A stretch of DNA of 64,000 bases, from IMG/VR virus record IMGVR_UViG_3300027969_000086, positions 1 to 64,000 of that record. The stretch is one strand, 5' to 3'. This DNA is from a virus. The notes beneath the pieces were generated by a model that worked only from the letters and a program-made list of their open reading frames with translations, was not told the DNA's origin and did no database searches. The translations under genes and the position numbers were made by a program. Below are positions 19,733-27,892 of the stretch, piece after piece (positions within the stretch are counted from its first letter, which is position 1; every line of letters starts with the position of its first letter).

Positions 19733-20053
19733 ATGGCAACAGGAAGATTAGGAATTCAGGACTGCGCAGCAACAACAAACTATTCTGTGTACACAGTACC
19801 AGTAGGTTATTTTGCAGTGGTGTCTGTTTCGTTATGTAACAGAGGTGCAACATCCTCTAACGTTAGAATTTCAGTTAGTAGTGCGGCAACACCTGCTACT
19901 GGCGAATATCTAGAATACGATTCAGAATTGGTAGCAAACGGTGTTCTAGAAAGAACAGGCATTGTTATGGACGCTGGCAAGATTCTAGTAGTACGCTCAA
20001 GCGCAGCAAGCGTTAGCGCAGTTGTAATGGGTATCGAAACCTCAACAGCTTAA
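19733..20053 (+). CDS. Small beta-sandwich-like protein, paralogue of 2326 and 5580 genes
   Basis: 106 aa with a clear GGAG ribosome site. It begins MATGRLGIQDCAATTNYSVY and carries the VSLCNRGAT and GIVMDAGKILVVRSSAA segments that place it with the two other small genes that follow fibre genes. It lies between the 2637-aa fibre and the S74-type fibre. Short paired beta strands and lack of charge clusters suggest a compact decorating or connector protein. No named family is recognised. Confidence 0.7.
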   Translation: MATGRLGIQDCAATTNYSVYTVPVGYFAVVSVSLCNRGATSSNVRISVSSAATPATGEYLEYDSELVANGVLERTGIVMDAGKILVVRSSAASVSAVVMGIETSTA

Positions 20054-20068
20054 TTTAAGGAATAAATC

Positions 20069-21001
20069 ATGGGAAGAACCGTACGTAATGGTGTAGGAGG
20101 GCAGGCTGGATTTGGTAAGGTTACCATCGGCGCTAGTACCATTTCAACAACACAAGCCAACACCGACCTTACCATTGATCCTAACGGAACAGGTATTGTT
20201 AGAATTACCAACGACATGTTGCTGACAGCAGCTGGTGAACTGCGACTAGCAGACACTGACTCGTCAAACTGGGTTGGTTTCAAAAGTCCAGGGACCGTTG
20301 CAGCCAACAAAGTCTGGACACTGCCTGCTGCTGACGGTTCTGCTAACCAAGTATTAAAAACTGACGGCAGTGCAGCTCTAGGTTGGGCTGCAATTGCAGT
20401 TGCACTTGGAGATGAAACTGCTTCAGCATCCACTCATTATCCCTTGTTGCAGACTGCAACCAGCGGAACTGCCGCAACACTATACGCATCAAGTACAAAA
20501 CTAGCCTTTCAGCCAAGCACTGGTACAATGACATTTCCTATTCTAACAGGAAGTACAGGCTCTGGAGCAAACCTTGTGCTGAGAAGCACAAGCAATGCTA
20601 CAAAAGGACAAGTCTACATTGACGAAACCACAGTAAGCTCAAGTGTAACTACAGGTGCTTTGCGTGTTGGCGGTGGCGTTGGTATCAGTGGCACATTGTA
20701 TGTGGCCAGTCTAGTTGAAACATCAAGTATTGCTATCAAAGAAAATATCAATCCTATCAGTGATGCACTAGATAAAATCATGCAGTTGACTGGTTACACC
20801 TATGATAGAACAGATATCAAAACAAAAAATGAAGCAGGATTTATTGCTGAATATGTCAATGACATTTTGCCCGGTATTGTAAACAAAGATGAAAATGGTC
20901 AAGCCAACGGTATTCAGTATTCAAAATTAACTGCCTACTTGGTTGAAGCAATCAAAACACTCAATCAAGAAGTTAAAGAATTAAAAGCAAAACTAGGATA
21001 A
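20069..21001 (+). CDS. Tail fibre with C-terminal intramolecular chaperone (peptidase S74)
   Basis: 310 aa. Residues 1-215 are beta-rich shaft modules (NTDLTIDPNGTGIVRITNDM, ASSTKLAFQPSTGTMTFP). From about 218 the sequence matches the endosialidase-type S74 chaperone: SSIAIKENINPI, then DALDKIMQLTGYTYD, EAGFIAEYVNDILPGIV, and a final coiled coil LVEAIKTLNQEVKELKAKLG. In that family a Ser-Lys dyad drives self-cleavage after the domain has guided trimer folding; S219 or S220 and K224 are the visible candidates. The released mature fibre would therefore end near residue 218. The gene precedes the LamG protein by four bases. Confidence 0.85.
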   Translation: MGRTVRNGVGGQAGFGKVTIGASTISTTQANTDLTIDPNGTGIVRITNDMLLTAAGELRLADTDSSNWVGFKSPGTVAANKVWTLPAADGSANQVLKTDGSAALGWAAIAVALGDETASASTHYPLLQTATSGTAATLYASSTKLAFQPSTGTMTFPILTGSTGSGANLVLRSTSNATKGQVYIDETTVSSSVTTGALRVGGGVGISGTLYVASLVETSSIAIKENINPISDALDKIMQLTGYTYDRTDIKTKNEAGFIAEYVNDILPGIVNKDENGQANGIQYSKLTAYLVEAIKTLNQEVKELKAKLG

Positions 21002-21005
21002 AAAG

Positions 21006-21815
21006 ATGGCGATATTACAGAATACCAGTTTTAGAGGAACAACGAACACGTTGCAACTGCCTTCTGGAACCACAGCCCAACGCCCAGCAAGTCCTATAGA
21101 AGGCATGATTCGTTTCAATTCCACAATAGGAATAAACGAAGTGTTCATGAACAATGCTTGGGAAAACATGACATCTCCCATAGCCAACACAAAATGTTAT
21201 CTTCCGTTGTTTGGAACAGCCGACGGAGACATCACTGACACAACCAGCGGTGTTGTAGGAACATTAAGTGGCGGCACAAGAAATTATCTGCAAAGCGGAT
21301 ACAATGGACTTAGACTCGAATCTGATGCTTACCTAGATATCATGACCACAGAGCTTAGAAAACTAGACGGTAACCCTTTTTGGACCATTGAATTCTGGTT
21401 GTACAAAACCGGCGGCGTTGGCAGCTCAGCAGAAACCATGGTTGAACTATGTCACTACACTCGTGGATTGCTATATAGAGCAAACGACAGTGACGGAACC
21501 AACAACTATTGGAGAGGTACATCTATTAACTTAGGTACAACTACTAGTAACGCATGGGTTCATCATGCTGTAGTTGGCTATGGAGCAAACATCAAAGTAT
21601 TTAAAAACGGAACACAGGTAGCCGACACCATGAATGCCGTGGGAGTTTCAAGATTTGCTGATCCGATAACCACAGGTGGACATGATTTGTGTCGCATCGG
21701 CCGTTCAAGTCACACTAGTGGTCAGTATACCAACGGAACATTTAGAAAATTCAAGGTAAGTAACAGCGCAAGATATCTAGCAAACTTTACTTCATCTTCA
21801 GTATATCCTTTATAA
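21006..21815 (+). CDS. Adhesin with LamG/concanavalin A-like domain
   Basis: 269 aa. Residues 1-45 are a fibre attachment module (LQLPSGTTAQRPASPIEGMI, then RFNSTIGINEVFMNNAWENM) shared with neighbours. From about residue 60 a jelly-roll pattern follows: the GLRLESDAYLDI strand, PFWTIEFWLYKTGGV, WVHHAVVGYGANIKVFKNGT and a closing GTFRKFKVSNSARYLANF, as in LamG/ConA-like lectin folds. The likely role is glycan or surface binding at a fibre tip. It has no signal peptide. The ATG sits five bases after the S74 gene, with AAAAGATGG and no strong ribosome site, so translational coupling is likely. Confidence 0.75.
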   Translation: MAILQNTSFRGTTNTLQLPSGTTAQRPASPIEGMIRFNSTIGINEVFMNNAWENMTSPIANTKCYLPLFGTADGDITDTTSGVVGTLSGGTRNYLQSGYNGLRLESDAYLDIMTTELRKLDGNPFWTIEFWLYKTGGVGSSAETMVELCHYTRGLLYRANDSDGTNNYWRGTSINLGTTTSNAWVHHAVVGYGANIKVFKNGTQVADTMNAVGVSRFADPITTGGHDLCRIGRSSHTSGQYTNGTFRKFKVSNSARYLANFTSSSVYPL

Positions 21816-21827
21816 GGTAAGAAATAA

Positions 21828-23717
21828 ATGGCGATTTTACAAAGTACAACAATTGGAGGAACTGGTTATCTACAACTACCAGTTGGAACCAGTGCCGCCC
21901 GCCCAACAGAGCCAGCTTGGACTGTAGTATCGTTGACCGCAACAGGCAGCGGTAACTGGACAGTTCCAGCAGGCGTTACACAAGTCGATGTACTTGTAGT
22001 TGGTGGTGGTGGTGGTGGTGGCTGCTGGGTAGGTGGTGGTGGTGGTGGTGGTGGCGTTCTTTATCGTGAAGGCTACGCGGTTACAGCAGGCAGCACCATA
22101 GCATATACAGTAGGTGTAGGCGGAACTGGTGAATATAATCCGGGAGGCTACAGTGGGATGCCTAGAGCAACCAACGGTGGTGCATCAACCTTTGGTGCTA
22201 TTACAGCACTAGGTGGCGGCCGTGGCGGCAGCTGGGACACATATCCTGCAACAACAGGAGCTAGTGGCGGTGGTAACGGATATTCAACGGTTGGCGCAGC
22301 CGGCACAGCTGGACAGGGATTTCGAGGCGGTACAGGACGAGGTGATAGCACTAACGGCTACCCAACAGGTGGTGGCGGTGGTGCAGGCGGCCCCGGCGGT
22401 AATTGGCGTGAAGCAGGAAGTGGGGAACTTACCACAGGGCCTTGGGGTCAAAATGGTAAAAGTGGAGACGGTGGTCCTGGACTAGGATTTAACATTTCCG
22501 GCACAATGACCTTTTATGGTGGTGGTGGTGGTGGTGGCATCCACGGAAGTAGCAGTGATGCCCGTCCGGGATTTGGTGGTATCGGTGGCGGTGGTGACGG
22601 CAATGGCCCGTCAACAACACTAGCAGCACATCAAACTGCACGAGCAAACAGCGGTGGCGGTGGAGGTGGCGGTGGCAACGGTGGTGGATCACCTAGTTAT
22701 GGTGGCGCGGGCGGCAGTGGTGTTATTATCATTAGATACACTACAGGCGACGCAGTTAACCTAAGACAAGGCGCAATCCGCTTAAACACACAAAAAGGAC
22801 TTGAGTTCTATCGCGGTGAAGGCCGCTGGTTGAACTTGTCGATGCCATTCCCATACAGAACAGTTATTACCACTGGTTATATGGCCGGTGGATATAAAGA
22901 TTCAAGTCCGTGGAACAACGTTAATAGAATTTATCATTCAACAGATGTATCGGTTAACCTAGGCGACGGCGCAATTGCAAGAACCTTTAACTATCAAAGC
23001 GGCTCCTGCGGTCTAAACATTGGCTACATATGGGGCAGCGGAAACGGCCATGCGGTAGCAAGTAATTATGTACAAGGGTTTAACATGCGAACTGAAACTG
23101 CATATAATCCGCCGATTACTGCGTTGACCAACAATAGATACAACTCTGGTACAATATTCAACGAACATTATTTTTCTTTCACTTCGGGCGGCGGGGCAGC
23201 TGAAATTGAAGAATACAATTTGACCAACGAAGTCAAACAAACTTCCCCAGCAGGCGGCTTTTCCTCTACAGGTCAATGGGGTATGAGTCACGAAACCTAC
23301 GGTACTTGGTATTGGGAAGAAGATTCAAGAAACTTCCACTATGCTGCAAGAACAGTTACAGCACAATTTGGCGGACAGCCTAGTGCATACCATCAACAGA
23401 AATCTGTACAAAGTAAATACTCAAATAACTATGCAGGTAACGAAGGCAGCTATAACGGTGGATACAATCTTCGTAGAACCAATATGTATACTAGAACAAG
23501 TAGCGGTACTGTGGCCAAACCTAGAACCAACAACGGAGAAGAAAACTATAGCTTAGGGCAAGACTGGCAATACCTACTAGGCGAATATAATGGCGCTCAA
23601 AACAACAATAGTTGGAAGTTCTATTATTCAACCGAATCTGGTTTTGCTGGCAGCAGCAGCATGGAGCCAAAAGGGCATGCCGGCTCAAGTTCTGGCGTTT
23701 GCTTCTGGAGATCATAA
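21828..23717 (+). CDS. Glycine-rich adhesin
   Basis: 629 aa. Residues 1-25 are an attachment module (LQLPVGTSAARP). Residues about 30-305 are an extreme Gly-rich domain beginning WTVPAGVTQVDVLVVGGGG and ending GGSGVIIIRY, the recognised glycine-rich phage fibre domain, which in T4-like gp38 adhesins forms polyglycine II sandwiches that carry receptor-binding loops. Residues about 330-629 are a distinct beta domain (MAGGYKDSSPWNNVNRIYHS, VNLGDGAIA, then SSMEPKGHAGSSSGVCFW at the end) shared with the next gene. GGT triplet runs encode the Gly tracts. The stop overlaps the next ATG (TAATG). Confidence 0.82.
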   Translation: MAILQSTTIGGTGYLQLPVGTSAARPTEPAWTVVSLTATGSGNWTVPAGVTQVDVLVVGGGGGGGCWVGGGGGGGGVLYREGYAVTAGSTIAYTVGVGGTGEYNPGGYSGMPRATNGGASTFGAITALGGGRGGSWDTYPATTGASGGGNGYSTVGAAGTAGQGFRGGTGRGDSTNGYPTGGGGGAGGPGGNWREAGSGELTTGPWGQNGKSGDGGPGLGFNISGTMTFYGGGGGGGIHGSSSDARPGFGGIGGGGDGNGPSTTLAAHQTARANSGGGGGGGGNGGGSPSYGGAGGSGVIIIRYTTGDAVNLRQGAIRLNTQKGLEFYRGEGRWLNLSMPFPYRTVITTGYMAGGYKDSSPWNNVNRIYHSTDVSVNLGDGAIARTFNYQSGSCGLNIGYIWGSGNGHAVASNYVQGFNMRTETAYNPPITALTNNRYNSGTIFNEHYFSFTSGGGAAEIEEYNLTNEVKQTSPAGGFSSTGQWGMSHETYGTWYWEEDSRNFHYAARTVTAQFGGQPSAYHQQKSVQSKYSNNYAGNEGSYNGGYNLRRTNMYTRTSSGTVAKPRTNNGEENYSLGQDWQYLLGEYNGAQNNNSWKFYYSTESGFAGSSSMEPKGHAGSSSGVCFWRS

Positions 23718-24754
23718 TGGCAATTTTAGCAGCTAACTCATCAATAAATTCAACAGGCTTTTTACAGCTACCGTCAGATAATTCTACTAGCGGTACAGCT
23801 GGACAACTTAGATTTAATCCTAGAAGTAACATGATTGAAAGTTACGGTGGCTCAATAAACAGCAGCTGGGAGTTTGTAGGCATACCTTTCCAAGCACGAG
23901 ATGTTCAGGTTGCCGGATATCTACACGGTGGTTATGCTGCCAGCGTTGTATGGAATAATACCAACAGATTAACATTCGCCACAGACACATCTGTTAACCT
24001 TGGTGATAATCAAGAAGCTGGACACAACTATCAAAGCAGCGGATTTAGTCTAACAAGAAACTATACATGGGGTGCCAGCGGTTCTCACTGTGTTGCAGCC
24101 AGCAATATCATCTGTTTTGACATGGTCACTGAAGTATCGATTACTACAGGATATACTCGCAACATGCCAGGCAGTACTATTAACACTGGTACTATTCAAC
24201 AAGAACACTATTTTGCCTATATTGCACCGTCAAGCTACCTCAGCGGACAAATTTACGAATTCAACTTGACTACTCAAACACTGGGCACAACCTACGGCAC
24301 AGGTAACAACACCACCAGTTGGGGTGCTTGGACTGAACACTTTGGTATTTTTTATGGTGGTACAGAAAGAATTTTCAATTTTGCCACAAGAACACCATAT
24401 GATCGTTCAGCATCTACTGCAATAGCCGGAGATCCTTATCAACATAACATACAGACTAGACAGGCAACAACCATTGCAGGCCGCGAAGGTAATCCAAGCA
24501 CCAATTGGCGTATTACTAACTATCAAAACAATGCCAGCTATAATGCTATAGGTGCTAAACCTGCATATAGCGGTGAAGAAAATATGGTCAGTGCAAGAGA
24601 TTGGGGATATTGCCAAGGTTTTTACAACGGAAGTCACGTTAATACAACCTACAAAGTTCAATTTGCAACTTGGGGAGGATTTGTTGGGTCAAGCTCAATG
24701 GAACCAAAAGGCAAAAGTGGTAACAGTTCCGGAACTATGTCATGGCGTCCATGA
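23717..24754 (+). CDS. Putative adhesin sharing the C-terminal domain of the Gly-rich protein
   Basis: 345 aa from the ATG at 23717, which overlaps the upstream stop by one base. An upstream in-frame start at 23612 would lie inside the previous gene and was rejected because MAILAANSSINSTGFLQLPS matches the N-termini of the two preceding proteins (MAILQ...). The body is a domain of about 300 aa shared with the C-terminus of the 21828 product: YLHGGYAASVVWNNTNRLTF, TSVNLGDNQEAG, and a C-terminal GFVGSSSMEPKGKSGNSSG. The fold is unknown but resembles repeated-blade beta proteins. A receptor-binding role is inferred. Confidence 0.75.
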   Translation: MAILAANSSINSTGFLQLPSDNSTSGTAGQLRFNPRSNMIESYGGSINSSWEFVGIPFQARDVQVAGYLHGGYAASVVWNNTNRLTFATDTSVNLGDNQEAGHNYQSSGFSLTRNYTWGASGSHCVAASNIICFDMVTEVSITTGYTRNMPGSTINTGTIQQEHYFAYIAPSSYLSGQIYEFNLTTQTLGTTYGTGNNTTSWGAWTEHFGIFYGGTERIFNFATRTPYDRSASTAIAGDPYQHNIQTRQATTIAGREGNPSTNWRITNYQNNASYNAIGAKPAYSGEENMVSARDWGYCQGFYNGSHVNTTYKVQFATWGGFVGSSSMEPKGKSGNSSGTMSWRP

Positions 24755-24759
24755 CCCTT

Positions 24760-24767
24760 TATAAATA
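24760..24767 (+). promoter_or_regulatory. Late promoter with full TATAAATA
   Basis: A perfect match to the T4 late consensus, 23 bases before the ATG at 24790. Confidence 0.78.
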
Positions 24768-24789
24768 GACACACAATAAAGGAAACACT

Positions 24790-25635
24790 ATGACTGACCG
24801 TAGAATGCAATATAACTCTAGTCGTTTTAATAGCGAAATTAACAGCGATGTTAGTATGCTATCAGAAGAAGATCAGAGTTTGATCAAAATTGCAATGAAC
24901 AAAGAATGGACCAACCCAAAATTCAAACTAAGATGGTTTGTTGGCCAGGCACAAATTACTCCATTTGCCAAGTTCCGTCAATGGCTTCTTGAAATTAAAG
25001 CAAAGGAAGAATCCATTGAAAACATGGAATATGAAATTGCCAAGCACGAAGTAGAGTGCGAGCGTTTTAGAAGAATGGCTGCAGAAGCCATTGACGACTT
25101 AGATCGTCGCCTTGCCGAGCTTGAATTATGGAATAGAGAACGCCTAAGCTATACCAGCAAGCGCAGACTGCAAGACTGGTATCTAGAACGCCAGCATCTA
25201 ATTGACTTATGCACCGAATTCATGGCTTCTGAAGAAGCAAAGCTCCCAGACGGCTCTGGCAGAACTTACATGGACATCATGAATACTGCCGAAGAAGATG
25301 TCTACGAAAGCCAATATTGGACTAATAGATTAGCCAAGCAGGCTGCATGTGATATGATTTTTTATGGTAGAATCAACAGCGGTAACATGGATGCTATCTT
25401 AATGTTAAGCCCAGATCAACAGTCTGAGACTCTAGCATTAACTGTTAATTTTGCAACCAAATTACAAGCATATCAAGGACAATTACAAAGTGCGGCAGAC
25501 AAACAACTAGGAGTTGGAACATTTAACACCGACGCCCTTACCACACCAAAAGAATTAATACAAGATAATTCGCTAGGATTAGCGCAAGAAAAGGAGATAT
25601 TTGATGTTTATAATTTACGAAACGATAGCCAGTAA
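24790..25635 (+). CDS. Helical hypothetical protein, possibly structural or assembly
   Basis: 281 aa with a late promoter upstream. The N-terminal third is polar (NSSRFNSEINSDVSMLSEED). Residues about 75-150 form a long charged helix or coiled coil (EESIENMEYEIAKHEVECER, then RRMAAEAIDDLDRRLAELEL). A Trp/Tyr-rich segment (RRLQDWYLERQHLIDLCTEF) follows. The pattern is typical of conserved helical proteins of T4-like phages with no assigned function. The next gene starts 32 bases before its stop and has its own AAGGAG site inside this gene. Confidence 0.7.
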   Translation: MTDRRMQYNSSRFNSEINSDVSMLSEEDQSLIKIAMNKEWTNPKFKLRWFVGQAQITPFAKFRQWLLEIKAKEESIENMEYEIAKHEVECERFRRMAAEAIDDLDRRLAELELWNRERLSYTSKRRLQDWYLERQHLIDLCTEFMASEEAKLPDGSGRTYMDIMNTAEEDVYESQYWTNRLAKQAACDMIFYGRINSGNMDAILMLSPDQQSETLALTVNFATKLQAYQGQLQSAADKQLGVGTFNTDALTTPKELIQDNSLGLAQEKEIFDVYNLRNDSQ

Positions 25636-26149
25636 TGATCCAAGGCGTGACAGCCGGATACAAGATATCGGTTCATTTTGGCATTATACGATAGCCAGAG
25701 TAGATCCAAGTGTCGCCAACGGAGTTCAAGTTGACTGGCTTAAGGGTGATGTAACCACAGAACAAATTGCCATGGCTCACAAGTTGGCAACTTCAGTAGA
25801 CGGTGAAATCACTGTTGTAAATGCAAACATTAGTTCGTATGCTGATATTTCTTATCCTAGCAGTGGTGGCAATCTAGGCTATACCAAACAAACTTATTTC
25901 TTAACTGATGTTGATAAAACTTATACTAAAACTTTCTTGCAAAAAGTTTGTAAAATACATATCAAAAATCACCTAGTCTGTGACGGAACAAAAAATCCCG
26001 TTGGTACAGATGTTAAGTTAAATGAAGAAATTGATAATGCATATGATGTCAACCAAATGCATATATTGATGAGGAATTATTTTGAAATGGATTGCAGTGC
26101 CTATACTATAAATCGACCAAGGGATCCCAAGTTTGTTGTGAAATGGTAA
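25604..26149 (+). CDS. Hypothetical protein
   Basis: 181 aa from the ATG at 25604, preferred to an in-frame TTG three bases earlier because AAGGAG at 25591-25596 fits the ATG. It overlaps the upstream gene by 32 bases in another frame. Segments include GSFWHYTIARVDPSVANGVQ, ITVVNANISSYADISYPSSG and a C-terminal INRPRDPKFVVKW. It is soluble, with no signal peptide or recognised catalytic motif. It ends 8 bases before the TTGCGA of the promoter for the halogenase cluster, so it is the last gene of the upstream late unit. Confidence 0.65.
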   Translation: MFIIYETIASNDPRRDSRIQDIGSFWHYTIARVDPSVANGVQVDWLKGDVTTEQIAMAHKLATSVDGEITVVNANISSYADISYPSSGGNLGYTKQTYFLTDVDKTYTKTFLQKVCKIHIKNHLVCDGTKNPVGTDVKLNEEIDNAYDVNQMHILMRNYFEMDCSAYTINRPRDPKFVVKW

Positions 26150-26156
26150 TATCACA

Positions 26157-26185
26157 TTGCGAAGTCCAACTAAAGGTGTTATACT
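26157..26185 (+). promoter_or_regulatory. Sigma70-like promoter of the halogenase cluster
   Basis: TTGCGA (26157-26162), a 17-bp spacer and TATACT (26180-26185), 28 bases before the ATG at 26213. This is a host-type promoter in a region otherwise served by late motifs. Confidence 0.7.
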
Positions 26186-26198
26186 AAGTAGTATACAC
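26172..26198 (+). other. Hairpin overlapping the promoter -10: terminator or operator
   Basis: An inverted repeat of about 12-13 pairs with one bulged T and an AAGT loop (left arm 26172-26184, right arm 26189-26201 approximately), followed by a T-rich ATTTA. It could end transcription from the upstream unit while its left arm contains the -10 box, or act as an operator. Confidence 0.6.
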
Positions 26199-26212
26199 CT
26201 TTATTTACGACT

Positions 26213-27892
26213 ATGCGAAAAATATTCAGCGTACCACTTAATCCCAAACTAAATCCAGAGCAGTACTCAGAGTTCCTTAGTTTTCTTTCACAATACAAAG
26301 ATTATATTAGAGATGTGTATTTTACATCTCGCATCAAACCTTTTGTGCAAGATGCTATGGGAGATGTATTTCTACTAGAGGAGTATCACTTCAGTGCTAT
26401 TGAAGCAGCATTGAATATACAAAAAACCCTAGGAATTTCAGTAAGCGCAACATTTAATAATATCGAAATCCCTGCCACACAACAAAATTTAGATTTGTTT
26501 ATTAAAAATTTTAAACCATTGTATGATGCAGGGATCCGTAGTGCTACAATTCCGCACACACATTGGATGGCAACTGGCCAGATCAAAGCTGCCTTTCCTG
26601 AGTTGTATGTAAAAAATACCATACTTCGTGAAGTACACACTGCACAGGAAGTAGTTAATCTTGCTAATTACGGGTTTGATTATATTAATCTTGATAGAGA
26701 CATGATGCGAGATCATGTCCTCCTTCGAACAATTAAAAAAGCAAAAGCATACATCAAAGAAACCACAGGCAGAGATATTGCAATTAGCCTATTAGGTAAC
26801 GAAGGATGTGTAGGTGGTTGCAGCATGATGGTTGAGCATTTTCAATTCAATAACAATCGATCCGGGGATACGCCGCAATACTTCAACGATGCTATTAGCA
26901 GAACCAGTTGTAAAAAATGGGAAGTTGAAGACCCTGCAATATTTTTAAAAACTGCAAACTTTCCGCCATGGAGAGCAGACTGGGATCAATTTATCGACGA
27001 GCTAGGCATTGATAGTATCAAAATGCATGGCCGTGAAGCAATCACTCGTCTGTATGAAACTATGGACATTATTAAAAACTATGCAGAAGGCAAAGACATA
27101 TTGTTTCAAGGATTCGAAAATTATCTAGAAGAAACAAACCTAACAGAAAAGCCAATAAACATTTGGCGTGAAAAAATTAAAACTTGTCAGTTCGAATGTT
27201 GGTCATGCCAATACTGCGATAAAATTTACGATAAAAAATCCAAGTTGGTATATTCTGAATTAGTTCAACATACAGCACAATGTATTTCAGATTCCGGAAT
27301 ACCAACAATGCGATTAGATATCCCCGGTCTTACCAGTCCTAGAGTACAGACGCTGTTAAATTCTCTAGCTAAGGGTGTAAACACCTATTTAGAAGTGGGC
27401 GCCGCAATGGGTGCAACCTTTTGTGCCGCTATTAAAGGCAATCCAATACATGCAATTGCTGTTGACAATTGGAAAGAACAAATTCAACCTGCAAGAAATG
27501 ATTTAAATCAGCTTCCTAGGAACAATGTTCAAACATTTATTGAAAATGTTAAGAAGCATAAAGGACTAGCTGAAGTAGATATTTTAAACGGCGACTTATT
27601 TAAAGCAGATGTTTCTCAATTCTCATCCAACATTGAGATGTTTTTTTATGACGGCCCTCATGATTTTGAAAGTACAAAGCGAGCGGTTGAGCATTACTAT
27701 CCAATTCTAGCCAATGAGTGTATTATTGTATTTGATGATGCAAATTGGCAATCAGTTGTTGAAGGTGCGCAGGCCGGCATTAACAGTGTAGGCGCTCGAG
27801 TTACTTTTGAAAAGATGATGTTGAACTCCCTAGAAAGCCCAAACGAATGGTGGAATGGGCTATACATTGTTGTAATTAGAAAAAATGATTAA
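26213..27892 (+). CDS. U32-peptidase-like domain fused to a SAM methyltransferase
   Basis: 559 aa. Residues about 40-300 resemble U32-family TIM-barrel proteins: a long run of strand-helix units, then LDRDMMRD (160-167) and LLGNEGCVGGC with C199 and C203 before H209. In that family cysteines near this place bind an Fe-S cluster; C233 and the group C325, C329, C332, C335 are further candidates. Residues about 360-555 are a class I SAM methyltransferase: YLEVGAAMG (392-400) is motif I, FFYDGPHDFESTKRAVEHYY fits the Methyltransf_24 type, and IIVFDDANW follows. No substrate is known. It is first in a promoter-headed cluster and overlaps the halogenase gene by eight bases, so the two probably act together. 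Confidence 0.6.
   Translation: MRKIFSVPLNPKLNPEQYSEFLSFLSQYKDYIRDVYFTSRIKPFVQDAMGDVFLLEEYHFSAIEAALNIQKTLGISVSATFNNIEIPATQQNLDLFIKNFKPLYDAGIRSATIPHTHWMATGQIKAAFPELYVKNTILREVHTAQEVVNLANYGFDYINLDRDMMRDHVLLRTIKKAKAYIKETTGRDIAISLLGNEGCVGGCSMMVEHFQFNNNRSGDTPQYFNDAISRTSCKKWEVEDPAIFLKTANFPPWRADWDQFIDELGIDSIKMHGREAITRLYETMDIIKNYAEGKDILFQGFENYLEETNLTEKPINIWREKIKTCQFECWSCQYCDKIYDKKSKLVYSELVQHTAQCISDSGIPTMRLDIPGLTSPRVQTLLNSLAKGVNTYLEVGAAMGATFCAAIKGNPIHAIAVDNWKEQIQPARNDLNQLPRNNVQTFIENVKKHKGLAEVDILNGDLFKADVSQFSSNIEMFFYDGPHDFESTKRAVEHYYPILANECIIVFDDANWQSVVEGAQAGINSVGARVTFEKMMLNSLESPNEWWNGLYIVVIRKND

Noticed and set aside
22000-22540. CRISPR-like or other regular repeats
   Set aside because: The repeats are GGT/GGC triplets coding for glycine in one open gene, with no spacers.
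23612-23717. Longer start for the 23717-24754 gene
   Set aside because: It would lie inside the previous gene and the family N-terminus MAIL begins at 23717.
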